From contig NZ_WQFE01000001.1 of NCBI RefSeq assembly GCF_013033965.1, positions 1 through 64,000 on the forward strand: a stretch of 64,000 nt of DNA. The letters run 5' to 3'. Below are positions 26,235 to 35,921 of this stretch, piece after piece. Under the pieces are notes generated by a model that did not search any database, was not told the origin of the DNA, and was given only the letters and a program-made list of their open reading frames with translations. The DNA is from Ruegeria atlantica (GTDB lineage Bacteria; Pseudomonadota; Alphaproteobacteria; Rhodobacterales; Rhodobacteraceae). Position 1 is the stretch's first letter; the number at the start of each line of letters is the position of its first letter. The translations under genes were made by a program, and so were the position numbers.

Positions 26235-27665
26235 TCACAGCCCTTTGGCGCGATAGCTTTTGGACACACGATCAATGGCCACAATATAGGCCGCCGTCCG
26301 CAGATCCTCGACATCGTCGCGGCTGTGCCAGACTTCACGCATCGACTGATAGGCAATCCGCATGGTGTCATCGAGGCCCGAGCGAACCAGCTCCAGCTCA
26401 TCAGCACCGCGCAGATACTTGGCCTTAAAGTCAGGCGACATCGACCAGGCATCGCCCAGATATCGATCCAGCCGCTCCAACTCGCTGACGATCAGCTCGT
26501 GCCGCGCCTCTTCCTGACGGCGTTGCATGCGACCGAACCGAATATGGCTCAAGTTCTTGACCCATTCGAAATAGGAAACGGTCACACCGCCCGCATTTGC
26601 ATACATGTCTGGAATAATAACGGTGCCCTTCTTGCGCAGGATCTCATCCGCCCCCGCAGTCACAGGGCCGTTCGCGGCCTCGATGATCAAGGGCGCCTTG
26701 ATCCGGTCTGCGTTGGACAGGTTGATAACCCCTTCCAATGCAGCGGGAACCAAGATGTCACAGTCTTCCTCAAGAACCGCTCCGCCTTCGGCCGAGTGGG
26801 TCGCATCCGGATAGCCGCTGACACCGCCATGCTTGACGATCCACTGACGAACGGATTCCACATCGATACCGTCAGGATTATACAGCGCCCCATCCCATTC
26901 GATGATGCCGACAATTTTTGACCCGTCCTCCTCGCTCAGGAACTTAGCGGCGTGATAACCCACGTTGCCCAGCCCCTGAACGATGACACGTTTGCCATCC
27001 AGTTTGCCCGACAGCCCTGCCTTTTGCATATCTTCCGGATGGCGGAAGAATTCACGCAAGGCGTATTGGATGCCCCGCCCAGTGGCCTCGACCCGACCGG
27101 CGATCCCGCCCGCATTCAGCGGCTTACCAGTCACACAGGCGCGCGAATTGATGTCCGTGGTGTTCATCCGGGCGTATTGATCCGCCATCCAGGCCATCTC
27201 GCGCTCGCCGGTTCCCATGTCAGGGGCAGGCACGTTTTGCGACGGGTTAATCAGATCGCGCTTGGCCAATTCATAGGCGAAGCGACGGGTGATCTGCTCC
27301 AACTCATGCTCTTCATATTTGCGGGGGTCGATACACAACCCCCCTTTGGATCCACCAAAGGGTGTTTCAACCAGAGCACATTTATAGGTCATCAGCGCGG
27401 CAAGCGCTTCGACCTCATCCTGGTTCACGGCCGTGGCATAACGAATACCGCCTTTCACAGGTTCCATATGCTCGGAATGAACGGAACGGTAACCGGTGAA
27501 AGTATGAATATCACCGCGCAGTCGGACACCGAACCGAACCGTGTATGTGGCGTTGCACACACGGATCTTTTCCTCCAGCCCCGGTGGCAGGTCCATAAGG
27601 GACGCCGCCCTGTTAAACATCAAATCTACACTTTCGCGAAAGCTGGGTTCATTAGTGGCCGTCAT
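26235..27665 (-). CDS. Glu/Leu/Phe/Val-family dehydrogenase, probably glutamate dehydrogenase
   Basis: 476 residues. Active-site segments: GGIRYATAVNQDEVEALAALMTYKCALVETPFGGSKGG (lysine and glycine-rich site), NVPAPDMGTGEREMAW and GRVEATGRGIQYALREF. The Rossmann NAD(P) motif is VIVQGLGNVGYHAAKFL. It interconverts an amino acid (most likely glutamate) and its 2-oxoacid with ammonia. ATG at 27665 is chosen because the family N-terminus (ESVDLMFNRAASLMDLPPGL) follows it. Cofactor preference is not certain. Confidence 0.9.
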   Translation of the reverse strand: MTATNEPSFRESVDLMFNRAASLMDLPPGLEEKIRVCNATYTVRFGVRLRGDIHTFTGYRSVHSEHMEPVKGGIRYATAVNQDEVEALAALMTYKCALVETPFGGSKGGLCIDPRKYEEHELEQITRRFAYELAKRDLINPSQNVPAPDMGTGEREMAWMADQYARMNTTDINSRACVTGKPLNAGGIAGRVEATGRGIQYALREFFRHPEDMQKAGLSGKLDGKRVIVQGLGNVGYHAAKFLSEEDGSKIVGIIEWDGALYNPDGIDVESVRQWIVKHGGVSGYPDATHSAEGGAVLEEDCDILVPAALEGVINLSNADRIKAPLIIEAANGPVTAGADEILRKKGTVIIPDMYANAGGVTVSYFEWVKNLSHIRFGRMQRRQEEARHELIVSELERLDRYLGDAWSMSPDFKAKYLRGADELELVRSGLDDTMRIAYQSMREVWHSRDDVEDLRTAAYIVAIDRVSKSYRAKGL

Positions 27666-27989
27666 TTGATCCTCCGTGCCGACGAACGACGAGCGTTCTG
27701 ACGTTTTGTCGCACCCATTGCCTAAACGATCAATATTTAAGCAAAGATAAAACTCGAAATCATCGTGAAGACGGTCGAAAAGGGCTGAGTCGCCCCCAGG
27801 GCTCAATACCCCAAAATTGTCGCCTGACCGAAAACAGACATCGAAAAGCCAATCGATTATATCCGGTTCGCACGCAAAGTTGCCATAACTCTGGCACTTC
27901 CGCCCAATTCACGCCACGATTCGTCGTTAGTTTTCAAACGTTAACTTTTCCTTAGCAGCGTCGGATGTCTGCTCAGCGAGGTCGGCTAG
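27666..27989. other. 324-bp divergent intergenic region
   Basis: Carries the promoters of the dehydrogenase (minus) and of the Tad-type genes (plus). Apart from a candidate CtrA-like site at 27941-27955 I see no RNA gene, strong hairpin or conserved small reading frame. Confidence 0.5.
27941..27955 (+). promoter_or_regulatory. Candidate CtrA-like box upstream of the Tad-type genes
   Basis: TTAA at 27941-27944, seven bases, TTAG at 27952-27955: one mismatch from the alphaproteobacterial CtrA consensus TTAA-N7-TTAA. It lies 34 bp before the TadG-like ATG. The match is short, so chance occurrence is quite possible. Confidence 0.3.
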
Positions 27990-29744
27990 ATGAAAATGCG
28001 CGTATTTAAGTGCAACACCAAGAATTGTGAGAACGCAGTCGCGGCTGCTCGTCGCTTTTCACGCGACGAGGATGGTGGCGCGTTCATAATCTTTGTTGTT
28101 GTAGGATTTTTGCTCATATTTGCGACAGCGGGTATTGGCGTCGACATTATGAACTTTGAGCGCGACAGAGCGAGCCTCCAAGGCACGCTGGACCGGGCAG
28201 TCCTTGCAGCGGCGAACGTCAAACAAAAACTGCCCCCAAAAGATGTAGTCATATCTTACATTGAGAAATCCGACGTCCGCGGCGAGCTTACGAAAGAACC
28301 CGTCGTTGTGGATGATGCGGCCGCTGGGTCCAGAAAAGTTACAGCAAATGCTGAGGTCGACGTCCCTACACACTTCATGTGGTTTTTTGGGTATCCCACA
28401 CTGACGGCTTCGGTAACAAGTGTCGCGGAAGAGGCCATTGGATCTGTTGAAATCTCTCTGGTTTTGGATATCTCCGGATCTATGGCGTGGGACTCGGCCA
28501 CAAAGGTGGAAGATGACGAGGGAAATCTTGTCACTTTATCCAAGCTTGAAGCGCTTCAAGACGCCGCCAAGAATTTTGTGACCACGATGTATGCCAAAGA
28601 AAACCCGGACAAGATCTCAATCTCAATCATACCATATGCAACACAGGTCAATGCAGGGGGAACCCTTCTAAGCAAAATGCCGGGTGTTACAAATGAACAT
28701 AACTACTCGCATTGCGTCGACTTCACGAAAAGCGAATACAGCGAGTATTGGATCGACCCGGCGAAAAAACTGAACCGCGCGGGTTACTTCGACCCTAGGA
28801 ATACCAATGACGATTACGAAAGGGAATCCAGCAATCCATATGTCTGCCCAACCCGCGCCGGCAGCGCCATCACTCCGTTAACAAACGACATCGACCATCT
28901 GAACAAGCAGATTGAAGCGCTGAGTGCCAGTGGAAGAACGTCAATTGAAGTCGGCATCAAATGGGGTGCTGGGCTGCTGGATCCGCAATTCCAACCTGTG
29001 ATTGCCAAGCTGGCAGCAGATAATGTCGTTCCCTCGAAACTCAACGATCGTCCAAAGGCATACGAATCCAACGTCAAGAAGGTTTTGATTGTCATGACCG
29101 ACGGTGAAAACACTGAGAATTGGGAGATAAACGATGCCTATAGAAGCGGGCTTTCGGATGTTTGGTACAACCCCAACGGTCAACATGCAAAACGATTTTG
29201 CTGGCGCGACTGGTGGGGGAATCGAGTTTGCGAAGACGTGACGCGTACCGGAGAATACAGTGTTCGTATCACGGAAGAACCGCCGGAGTATTTTTACACC
29301 CGTCAGGGAACAAGAGGCCACTCAGAACCTTTTGAGGGGGAAGGCAACTCTAGGCGTCTTTCCTATGCGGAATTGTGGAATCAAGTAAACCTCGACTGGA
29401 ACGCCAGATGGAACTACGGCCAGTGGTATGGAAGGGATGCCGCCCATCGGGACTGGCACGAGGGAGCTTACACATACCACAGTAGGACCGAAAAAAATAC
29501 CCGGACGGAAAATATCTGCACTGCCCTTAAGAACAAGAATGTTGAAATCTATGCCATCGCCTTTGAAGCACCGGAAGTTGGTGTCAATACAATGAGAAAT
29601 TGCGCCAGCGGCACCGGTCGCTTTTTCAAAGTCAAAGATGGTGGCAATCTTGATGGTGGCTCTGATGACAACAGCAACATGACACTTTCACAAGTCTTTG
29701 AAGCCATTGCAACAAATATCAAACAGTTGAGACTGACCCAATGA
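27990..29744 (+). CDS. TadG-like protein with von Willebrand factor A domain
   Basis: 584 residues. N-terminal Tad/TadG membrane segment (GGAFIIFVVVGFLLIFATAGIGVDIMNFERDRASLQ, residues about 30-65). A VWA domain starts near residue 155 with the metal-site motif D160-I-S162-G-S164 and continues to VLIVMTDGENTENW. The C-terminal insertion (residues about 370-500) is rich in W, R and Y (DWNARWNYGQWYGRDAAHRDW). Probably exposed outside the inner membrane and used in Tad pilus assembly or adhesion. ATGA overlap with the next gene. Confidence 0.85.
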   Translation: MKMRVFKCNTKNCENAVAAARRFSRDEDGGAFIIFVVVGFLLIFATAGIGVDIMNFERDRASLQGTLDRAVLAAANVKQKLPPKDVVISYIEKSDVRGELTKEPVVVDDAAAGSRKVTANAEVDVPTHFMWFFGYPTLTASVTSVAEEAIGSVEISLVLDISGSMAWDSATKVEDDEGNLVTLSKLEALQDAAKNFVTTMYAKENPDKISISIIPYATQVNAGGTLLSKMPGVTNEHNYSHCVDFTKSEYSEYWIDPAKKLNRAGYFDPRNTNDDYERESSNPYVCPTRAGSAITPLTNDIDHLNKQIEALSASGRTSIEVGIKWGAGLLDPQFQPVIAKLAADNVVPSKLNDRPKAYESNVKKVLIVMTDGENTENWEINDAYRSGLSDVWYNPNGQHAKRFCWRDWWGNRVCEDVTRTGEYSVRITEEPPEYFYTRQGTRGHSEPFEGEGNSRRLSYAELWNQVNLDWNARWNYGQWYGRDAAHRDWHEGAYTYHSRTEKNTRTENICTALKNKNVEIYAIAFEAPEVGVNTMRNCASGTGRFFKVKDGGNLDGGSDDNSNMTLSQVFEAIATNIKQLRLTQ

Positions 29745-30274
29745 TCCGCAAAGCTCTGGCATATGCGGCGCGTTTCAAGCGACCCGAGGAAGGCGGCGTG
29801 ACCGTTGAGTTCGCCTTATGGTTCCCCTTATACATGTTTTTCATTCTGGGTGTCATCGAGTATTCGCTGGTCTCGATTCAGAAAGCGATGCTGGATCGGT
29901 CAATGGATCTGGTTGTGCGCGACATTCGGCTTGGGATCAATTTGCCTGATTTTGGGCATGATAGCATCAAGAATGCCATCTGCGACAATATGGTTGTGAT
30001 GCAGAAGTGTTCTGAAAACCTGCAATTGGAAATGATTGTCCAGGATCCGTATGCAGGCGTGAACCTCCCTCTTGTTCCAGACTGCACAGACAGAGCGGAA
30101 GAGGCCAAGCCGGTCCGCGAGTTCTCGAATGGCGGATCTAACGCGCTGATGATCTTGCGCGCCTGCGCAAAATTCGATCCGCTTATCCCAACGACCGCAA
30201 TGGGTCGGGCTGTGTCAGGCGACGATGGTCTGGTCACACTTACGGCGACGACAACCTTTGTTCAGGAGCCTTGA
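29741..30274 (+). CDS. TadE-like minor pilin
   Basis: 177 residues with the TadE motif GGVTVEFALWFPLYMFFILGVIEYSLVSIQKAMLDR: a glutamate five residues into a single N-terminal hydrophobic helix (residues about 19-46). The rest is periplasmic with two or more cysteines. Coupled to the VWA gene by ATGA. Confidence 0.85.
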   Translation: MIRKALAYAARFKRPEEGGVTVEFALWFPLYMFFILGVIEYSLVSIQKAMLDRSMDLVVRDIRLGINLPDFGHDSIKNAICDNMVVMQKCSENLQLEMIVQDPYAGVNLPLVPDCTDRAEEAKPVREFSNGGSNALMILRACAKFDPLIPTTAMGRAVSGDDGLVTLTATTTFVQEP

Positions 30275-30275
30275 C

Positions 30276-30917
30276 ATGACGCGCCTCACTTTACGCATCC
30301 GTCACCTACTTGGCACTTTTGCGGGTAAGGAGAACGGCAACCTATCCTTGGAATCTGCGCTGATTTTTCCGATGCTCGTTTGGAGTGTCACGCTTACATA
30401 TACGTATTTTGATGCTTTTCGCGAAAATACGGCGAACCTGAAAGCTGCATACACGATAAGTGATCTGATTTCGCGTGAGGGTGAGGGTGACGATCCCTTG
30501 ACCGATACCTATGCGCAATCCATGTATTTGATGTACAATCGTATGGTAACCGCCAATTCGCCTCTGAAAATGCGATTGTCGGTGATTCAATACTTTGCTG
30601 CAGATGACAATGCCGGTACGGAAGAGCGCTATCTTGTTGAGTGGTCTACAGCATGCGGGTACGAGAGCAATTGGACAAATGACAATCTCGAACCATTGAT
30701 TGAAAAGCTTCCGCCTTTGGCAGATACGGACTCATTGATCATCGTTGAAACGTCAAAACCTTATGTTCCGATTTTGGACACCAATTGGCTGGACAGAGAT
30801 CACACATTTGAAAATTTTGTTTTCACGCGGCCGCGTTTTGTTCCGATAGTCAAGGGGCCAGCTTCTACGCATTTTTGTCAGCAGGATGCAGCAGTGGGTG
30901 TAGCACCTGGAGCATAG
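30276..30917 (+). CDS. TadE/TadF-like minor pilin
   Basis: 213 residues with the related signature NGNLSLESALIFPMLVWSVTLTYTYFDAFRE near the N-terminus and a periplasmic body of tyrosine-rich, acidic sequence. Start ATG at 30276 is 1 bp after the TadE stop. Completes a three-gene minor-pilin set; no secretion ATPase, prepilin peptidase or major pilin is in the window. Its last 53 bp overlap the convergent membrane-protein gene. Confidence 0.8.
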   Translation: MTRLTLRIRHLLGTFAGKENGNLSLESALIFPMLVWSVTLTYTYFDAFRENTANLKAAYTISDLISREGEGDDPLTDTYAQSMYLMYNRMVTANSPLKMRLSVIQYFAADDNAGTEERYLVEWSTACGYESNWTNDNLEPLIEKLPPLADTDSLIIVETSKPYVPILDTNWLDRDHTFENFVFTRPRFVPIVKGPASTHFCQQDAAVGVAPGA

Positions 30918-31344
30918 ATTTGGTTTCGGCGGCCGTCGTCAGGCCGCCTATGCCAACCCGGCGACCCAATCGCCACCACAATCCCGGTGCCCAGCTCTTC
31001 TCTGCGCTTTCTTTGGTCTTCAACAGAAATCCATTTGACGGCTTGAACGCAAACACCCCTTGATCAACGGATTCTATATCCTCGACACGCGCAATCACTA
31101 GCCCTGACCCGGTTCGGATTTCGGTCCCAGTCAGCTCAATCCAATCGCTGGTTGCAAGCCACATGCGATAGGCCAGCCAGAACGCCGCCACTCCGACAAC
31201 CAGTAAAAAAACCAGCCAGATCGGTTCCGGTGGTGTGGTCAAAGCGACATAGATAACCAGCACACCCACGGTCGACAGCATCCCCACTCCGACCCAACGT
31301 CTGGATGATGACGGTCTGACCGTGGCCAGAATTTCCTGTTGCAT
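30865..31344 (-). CDS. Membrane protein with a PH-like domain, unknown function
   Basis: 159 residues: two adjacent hydrophobic helices (GVGMLSTVGVLVIYVALTT and IWLVFLLVVGVAAFWLAYRMWLA) then a beta-rich tail (WIELTGTEIRTGSGLVIARVEDIESVDQGVFAF...) like bacterial PH/DUF304-type domains. The 3' end overlaps the pilin gene by 53 bp on the opposite strand. ATG at 31344 is preferred; an upstream in-frame start extends into low-quality sequence. Confidence 0.65.
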   Translation of the reverse strand: MQQEILATVRPSSSRRWVGVGMLSTVGVLVIYVALTTPPEPIWLVFLLVVGVAAFWLAYRMWLATSDWIELTGTEIRTGSGLVIARVEDIESVDQGVFAFKPSNGFLLKTKESAEKSWAPGLWWRLGRRVGIGGLTTAAETKSMLQVLHPLLHPADKNA

Positions 31345-31502
31345 TGACGTCCCCTGCTCTGCTCGGTTTGGGTTTAGCCGCTTTGTGAACTGAAAAACAG
31401 AGGGCAACAGGCTGCGAATTTGCGCACAGCGTCCGTGTTTGCACGCAAATTGACGCATATCGCCAACAACATACATGATCCTCTCAACTTCAGGAGGCCA
31501 TC

Positions 31503-32414
31503 ATGTCCCTTAGACCAACACTGGAAACCCGCAAGGCCGTGCCAACGATGGAAGGCGCAGGCGTCAAATTGCACCGGGCGTTCGGATTTCAGGACCCGTC
31601 CGAGCTTGACCCATTTCTGTTGTTTGACGATTTCCGGAACGAGCGCCCCGAAGACTATCAGGCAGGCTTCCCCTGGCACCCGCATCGCGGCATTGAGACA
31701 ATCACGTATGTTCTGTCCGGCACGGTCGAGCATTCGGATTCGCTGGGGAACACCGGCACATTGGGCGCAGGAGATGTACAGTGGATGACCGCCGGGTCCG
31801 GGATACTGCATCAGGAAATGCCCAAGGGAAATGGTGCGGGCCAAATGCACGGGTTCCAGCTGTGGGGCAACTTGCCCTCGGATCAAAAAATGACCGCGCC
31901 GCGCTATCAGGATGTTCAAAGCAAGGAGATCCCCGAGGTCACAGATGACGACGGCACCACCGTACGCGTCATTGTTGGCGAGTTCTGGGGCAAAACCGGC
32001 CCGGTAGACGGCATTGCCGCCGATCCACAATATTTGGACGTGCACATCCCGGCCGGAGTGAAAAAGACCTTTCGCATCGACACCTACCGCCGGGCGTTTG
32101 CCTATGTGTTCCAGGGCCAGGCAGCCTTTGCCGACGCGTCACAGCCCACTGGCGTACTTCTGGAGAAGGAGGTCGCTGGAGAAGAGGTCAACATCCGCGA
32201 TCTGTCCGGTGACCGCACTTTGGTGCGGTTCGGAACCGGCGATGAAGTCACGGTTCAGGCAGGTCCAGAAGGTGTTCGGTTTCTGTTGATCTCAGGCGCG
32301 CCGATTGATGAGCCTGTTGCTTGGCACGGACCGATTGTCATGAACACGCGGGCCGAACTGGAACAAGCGTTCAAAGAATTGCGCAACGGCACATTCATTC
32401 GCACGGCGCACTGA
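31503..32414 (+). CDS. Pirin-family protein
   Basis: 303-residue bicupin. The metal-binding N-terminal cupin shows FPWHPHRGIETITYVLSGTVEHSDSLGNTGTLGAGDVQWMTAGSGILHQEMP with two His and a Glu/His set. The second cupin is degenerate. AGGAGG lies just ahead of the ATG. Pirins are iron proteins with quercetinase or regulatory activities; which applies here is unknown. Confidence 0.93.
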   Translation: MSLRPTLETRKAVPTMEGAGVKLHRAFGFQDPSELDPFLLFDDFRNERPEDYQAGFPWHPHRGIETITYVLSGTVEHSDSLGNTGTLGAGDVQWMTAGSGILHQEMPKGNGAGQMHGFQLWGNLPSDQKMTAPRYQDVQSKEIPEVTDDDGTTVRVIVGEFWGKTGPVDGIAADPQYLDVHIPAGVKKTFRIDTYRRAFAYVFQGQAAFADASQPTGVLLEKEVAGEEVNIRDLSGDRTLVRFGTGDEVTVQAGPEGVRFLLISGAPIDEPVAWHGPIVMNTRAELEQAFKELRNGTFIRTAH

Positions 32415-32425
32415 TTAGGCGAAGC

Positions 32426-32454
32426 TGGTCAGGCCGTTACGGCGCGCCTGACCA
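32426..32454. repeat. 9-bp inverted repeat at the pirin/TetR convergent junction
   Basis: TGGTCAGGC (32426-32434) and GCCTGACCA (32446-32454) flank an 11-nt loop. It overlaps the final codons of the TetR gene. Without a T-tract it is only a candidate bidirectional terminator. Confidence 0.35.
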
Positions 32455-33016
32455 TATCCCAATATACCTGCTCGACCTCGTCCAGCGACAGGCGTCCGCC
32501 TGCCCGATACCAGGTCATCACACCATTCAGCATGGCAATCACGGCCAGCGTTGCAATCTTGGTGTCGGCGACTGCGAACAGTCCAGCCTTCTGCCCGTCA
32601 CGTAAGATCGCCTCAAGCGAGTCCTCATAGGCTCGGCGCAGGCCCTCGATTTCCGAGAAGTTTTCAGGCGTGAGGTTGCGCAACTCCATATAGGCGATAA
32701 AAACTTCATCCGGCCGCTCCATATGAAACCGGATGTGGAAGCCAACAAAACGGCGTAGCGCGGTCTCGGCATCCGCCAGAGAGTCCAACTCGGCGTAAGC
32801 TGCCAACAGATCCTGCATATGGTCATGCATCAGGCGAAACAGCAGGCTTTGCTTATCAGGCGTGTAATTGTACAGCGCACCCGCCTGCACACCCACATCC
32901 TTTGCAATCTGGCGCATGGACACGGCGGCATAGCCATGCCGGGCAAACAGCCCCAGCGCTGCTTTTCGTATACGCGGGCCGGTGATATCGGAATGTGAAC
33001 CTTGAGTACGTGCCAT
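32429..33016 (-). CDS. TetR-family repressor
   Basis: 195 residues with an N-terminal HTH (RIRKAALGLFARHGYAAVSMRQIAKDVGVQAGALYNYTPDKQSLLFRLMHDHM). The C-terminal domain resembles the TetR_C_33-like acyl-CoA or drug-sensing group only loosely. An ideal 9-bp dyad lies immediately upstream. The ATG at 33016 follows it; the longer start at 33037 would be inside the dyad. Confidence 0.88.
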   Translation of the reverse strand: MARTQGSHSDITGPRIRKAALGLFARHGYAAVSMRQIAKDVGVQAGALYNYTPDKQSLLFRLMHDHMQDLLAAYAELDSLADAETALRRFVGFHIRFHMERPDEVFIAYMELRNLTPENFSEIEGLRRAYEDSLEAILRDGQKAGLFAVADTKIATLAVIAMLNGVMTWYRAGGRLSLDEVEQVYWDMVRRAVTA

Positions 33017-33026
33017 GGTCGCATCG

Positions 33027-33048
33027 TATATGAACAACCGTTCATATA
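33027..33048. promoter_or_regulatory. TetR operator dyad
   Basis: TATATGAAC (33027-33035), AACC, GTTCATATA (33040-33048): perfect 9-bp arms, 11 bp upstream of the TetR start. Between the TetR gene and the divergent lipoprotein gene it could repress either or both. Confidence 0.75.
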
Positions 33049-33115
33049 GAACCCCGCTTGAACGGTCGACGCAAAAGGTGCATCACGGTCTCAGTTGTCA
33101 TTGAAAGGGTTCGGT

Positions 33116-33364
33116 ATGAAGCCCCTGCCACTACTGGTTCTGCTTCTGACCTGCGCTGCCTGCGCAGACTTTCCGGAATTGGAAGGACGCGAACAGCCGA
33201 ATGTGCGTTCGGCTGCGTACCCAAAACTGATCCCGGTTCAGGACATTCTTGGCCCGCCCATTGATCCCGTGAACGAAGCGGCCGAGATAGAAGAGGATCT
33301 GACCACGCGCAGCGAAGCGCTGGCCAAAAAGGCTGAGGCGCTGCAAAACGCTCAAACAAACTGA
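33116..33364 (+). CDS. Small lipoprotein, unknown function
   Basis: 82 residues. Signal MKPLPLLVLLLTCAAC with lipobox cysteines at about 13 and 16. The mature part has a conserved-looking segment LEGREQPNVRSAAYPKLIPV and an acidic coiled C-terminus (EAAEIEEDLTTRSEALAKKAEALQ). ATG at 33116 follows GAAAGGG. Precedes hom by 127 bp with the same strand; conserved co-location in roseobacters is plausible but not verified here. Confidence 0.72.
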   Translation: MKPLPLLVLLLTCAACADFPELEGREQPNVRSAAYPKLIPVQDILGPPIDPVNEAAEIEEDLTTRSEALAKKAEALQNAQTN

Positions 33365-33491
33365 GCATTCGCATTTCAAACACCTGTTACCGCTGTCTCG
33401 GATTGCGCCCAGACGCTGAACCCGTTAAGGCACCTTTGAACGGGTAAACGGCCCGAAACCAAGGGCATTCGAGCGGAAAGGAACCCACGGG

Positions 33492-34778
33492 ATGACACAG
33501 GCGCTGCGGCTGGGAATTGCGGGCTTGGGAACGGTTGGTGTGGGTGTCGTGCGGATTGTGCGCCGCCATGCAGACCTACTGCAGGCACGGACAGGCCGCG
33601 CCATCGAAATCACCGCTGTTTCTGCGCGCGACGCGAACAAGGACCGTGGCGTCAACCTGTCGGAATACGCGTGGGAGACAGATCCAGTCGCACTGGCGCA
33701 GCGTGACGATGTCGATGTCTTTGTCGAACTGATGGGCGGCGAAAACGGCCCGGCCAAAGCATCGGTCGAGGCCGCGCTGACCGCAGGCAAGGATGTGGTG
33801 ACTGCGAACAAAGCGCTGTTGGCCATCCACGGCCAGGATCTTGCTGAAAAAGCCGAGGCCGCAGGCCGCGTGATCCGTTTCGAGGCGGCCGTTGCAGGCG
33901 GTATCCCCGTGATCAAATCTCTGACTGAAGGTCTGGCCGGGAACGAAATCACCCGTGTCATGGGCGTGATGAATGGCACCTGCAACTATATCCTGACGCG
34001 GATGCAATCGCAGGAGTTGGGCTATAACGCGCTGTTCGAAGAATGCGCGGAACTGGGCTATCTTGAGGCTGATCCGAACCTGGACGTCGGCGGCATTGAC
34101 GCGGCACATAAATTAGCGCTTTTGTCCTCGATCGCATTTGGCACCAAGCCGAATTTCGACGGCATTCAGATCGAAGGCATCCAGCATATCAGCCTGGACG
34201 ACATCCATCAGGCCGACGATATGGGCTATCGCATCAAGCTGTTGGGCGTCGCTCAGCGCTCGGCGCGCGGTCTGGAACAGAGGATGCAGCCGTGCCTTGT
34301 ACCGAGCGGCTCGCCCTTGGGGCAGCTTGAAGGCGGCACCAATATGGTGGTGGTCGAAGGTGACGCGGTAGAGCAAGTCGTTCTGCGCGGCCCCGGCGCG
34401 GGCGAAGGCCCAACGGCCAGCGCGGTGATGGGCGACGTCTGCGATCTGGCGCGGGGGTTGCAGATCCCAACCTTTGGCCGCCCCGCCACGACACTGGAAG
34501 AGGCAAAACCTGCCATAACCGGCCTACCCGCCCCCTATTACCTGCGCCTTGCGCTGTTCGACAAGCCGGGTGCGCTGGCGAAAGTGGCCGCCATTTTGGG
34601 TGATGCGGGTGTGTCGATTGACCGGATGCGCCAGTACGGGCACACCGAAGCCACCGCGCCGGTTCTGATTGTTACGCACAAGACCACACGCGCCACGCTG
34701 GATGTCGCCTTGGAAGGCCTCCGCGCGACCGATGTCGTGTCGGGTGAGCCAGTTGCACTGCGGATTGAAGAGGTTTGA
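33492..34778 (+). CDS. hom: Homoserine dehydrogenase
   Basis: 428 residues. Reduces aspartate semialdehyde to homoserine for threonine and methionine synthesis. NAD(P) motif GLGTVGVGVVRI at about residues 11-22; catalytic region EAAVAGGIPVIKSLTEGLAGNEI and GVMNGTCNYILTRM; KALLA in TANKALLAIHG; and a C-terminal ACT domain (residues about 350-428, YLRLALFDKPGALAKVAAILGDAGVSID) for feedback control, probably by threonine. A stem ACCCGTT (33420-33426) / AACGGGT (33439-33445) lies upstream. Confidence 0.95.
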   Translation: MTQALRLGIAGLGTVGVGVVRIVRRHADLLQARTGRAIEITAVSARDANKDRGVNLSEYAWETDPVALAQRDDVDVFVELMGGENGPAKASVEAALTAGKDVVTANKALLAIHGQDLAEKAEAAGRVIRFEAAVAGGIPVIKSLTEGLAGNEITRVMGVMNGTCNYILTRMQSQELGYNALFEECAELGYLEADPNLDVGGIDAAHKLALLSSIAFGTKPNFDGIQIEGIQHISLDDIHQADDMGYRIKLLGVAQRSARGLEQRMQPCLVPSGSPLGQLEGGTNMVVVEGDAVEQVVLRGPGAGEGPTASAVMGDVCDLARGLQIPTFGRPATTLEEAKPAITGLPAPYYLRLALFDKPGALAKVAAILGDAGVSIDRMRQYGHTEATAPVLIVTHKTTRATLDVALEGLRATDVVSGEPVALRIEEV

Positions 34779-34847
34779 CCCTTGCGGCCTGCACAAAACG
34801 CAGGCTATGCCCGATGAAACGCCTTTATTGACCTGAGGATACAAAAA

Positions 34848-35831
<984 letters not shown>

Positions 35832-35921
35832 CCGCTTGCGCCTTTGCCTTTGACAGAGGTATCGATAAATACAATGAGGCCGGGTCCGAGAGGGTCCGGC
35901 CTTGGCATATGAGGGGCAGGC

